DNA of 6,744 bases from Methylococcaceae bacterium (lineage in GTDB: Bacteria; Pseudomonadota; Gammaproteobacteria; Methylococcales; Methylococcaceae). Where the stretch lies: the NCBI GenBank assembly GCA_028678445.1, contig JAJRDJ010000116.1, positions 1-6,744 on the forward strand. Reading direction: 5' to 3'. Below, in pieces: positions 6,179-6,744 of the stretch. Each line of letters begins with the position of its first letter. The stretch's first letter is position 1. The notes under the pieces are model-generated. The model made no database searches. It saw only the letters and a program-made list of their open reading frames with translations, and had not been told where the DNA came from. The position numbers and the translations under genes are program-made.

Positions 6179-6744
6179 TCAGCTTGCCTCGCTGAGCTTG
6201 CCCTGTTCCAGCCGCAGCGTCCGCCGGCTGAAGCGCCGGACCAGGCTGAGGTCATGGCTGGCAATCAAAACGGTGACACCGACATCGTTGAAGTCCCGGA
6301 ACATGAGCATGATTTCCTCGGACAAGTCCGGATCGAGATTGCCGGTCGGCTCGTCGGCGAGGATCAGCGGTGGCTTGTGGACGATCGCTCGGGCAATACC
6401 GACCCGTTGCTGCTCACCTCCCGAGAGGGCCAAGGGAAGGCGCTTCTCCTTCTTCAGCAGCCCGACCTTGTCGAGCGCGGCGCGGACCCGCCGCCCCACG
6501 TCATGCGGGTCATGGCCGGTGATCAGGAGCGGAAGCGCGACATTGTCGAATACGGTCCGGTCATTGAGCAGGCGGTAGTCCTGGAAGATCAAACCCAGCT
6601 TGCGCCGCAAATAGGGTATCTGGCGGCCCCGCAGCTTCGGCACGGGAACGCCGTCGATGATGATCTCGCCACGGCTGGGGCGTTCGATGGCGGGAATGAG
6701 CCGCAGCAGGGTACTCTTGCCCGCGCCAGAGTGGCCGGTCAAAA
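6179..6744 (-). CDS. ftsE: Cell division ATP-binding protein FtsE (5' end outside window)
   Basis: The frame runs off the right edge. 188 codons are present, and by comparison with the usual ~220 residues about 33 N-terminal residues are missing. The leucine codon TTG at 6742-6740 is internal, not a start, because Walker A follows at once. Motifs in order, counted from that leucine: Walker [10 protein letters not shown] (3-11), Q-loop LIFQD (51-55), ABC signature LSGGEQQRV (106-114), Walker [13 protein letters not shown] (126-137) and the switch histidine in IASHD (160-164). All residues needed for ATP binding and hydrolysis are intact. [10 protein letters not shown] and [11 protein letters not shown] are typical of FtsE, and the following ftsX confirms the assignment. 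FtsE binds FtsX in the membrane and connects to the FtsZ ring in the cytoplasm. In many gammaproteobacteria ftsY lies upstream, which would be beyond this window. Confidence 0.96.
   Translation of the reverse strand, partial: LTGHSGAGKSTLLRLIPAIERPSRGEIIIDGVPVPKLRGRQIPYLRRKLGLIFQDYRLLNDRTVFDNVALPLLITGHDPHDVGRRVRAALDKVGLLKKEKRLPLALSGGEQQRVGIARAIVHKPPLILADEPTGNLDPDLSEEIMLMFRDFNDVGVTVLIASHDLSLVRRFSRRTLRLEQGKLSEAS

Noticed and set aside
1..6744. CRISPR arrays, tRNA or rRNA genes, insertion sequences, phage genes
   Set aside because: No spaced direct repeats, no cloverleaf, no transposase or integrase and no terminal inverted repeats were seen on either strand.

Overview
The window looks like chromosomal DNA from a free-living gammaproteobacterium. 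The evidence is a GC content of roughly 60% by eye, the order ftsE-ftsX-rpoH, a gammaproteobacterial RpoH with the RpoH box, and a Bat (aerotolerance-type) operon whose BatB and BatC parts are fused. A perfect CIRCE operator implies that the genome also encodes HrcA. Enteric bacteria lack HrcA, but several environmental gammaproteobacterial lineages have it (Methylococcales, Chromatiales and Xanthomonadales are candidates). I cannot fix the genus.

Left half, + strand (1-4144): the 3' end of batA (VWA protein), then a batB-batC fusion (VWA, two pairs of membrane segments, TPR, long Q/E/P/K-rich tail), then batD (secreted N-terminus, large extracytoplasmic domain, C-terminal membrane anchor). 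Both gene junctions use a GTGA stop/start overlap, so the three are one translationally coupled operon. Two points stand out. The BatB VWA domain has lost two of the usual metal-site residues. The first ~200 bp of the batD reading frame look non-coding in character and push the signal peptide far from any canonical start codon.

Middle (4145-4257): a short gap between convergent operons, holding one strong stem-loop without a clear T-tract.

Right half, - strand (4258-6744): ftsE (5' end outside the window), ftsX and rpoH. FtsE and FtsX form the ABC-type complex that links the divisome to septal peptidoglycan hydrolysis. RpoH is the heat-shock sigma factor sigma-32.

The most interesting part is the 73-bp ftsX-rpoH spacer. 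It holds a perfect CIRCE inverted repeat (9-9-9), the operator of the heat-shock repressor HrcA. Superimposed on it is a sigma-E-type promoter (GGAACC ... GTCTGA) with the same -35 to -10 distance as I remember for the E. coli rpoH P3 promoter. The sigma-E -10 lies inside the CIRCE spacer, and a weaker sigma-70-like extended -10 overlaps the CIRCE arm nearest rpoH. The Shine-Dalgarno of rpoH can also fold into a small hairpin. Together these suggest that rpoH is switched on by envelope stress and by relief of HrcA repression, joining three heat-shock circuits at one 30-bp site. No tRNA, rRNA, CRISPR array, insertion sequence or phage gene was seen.
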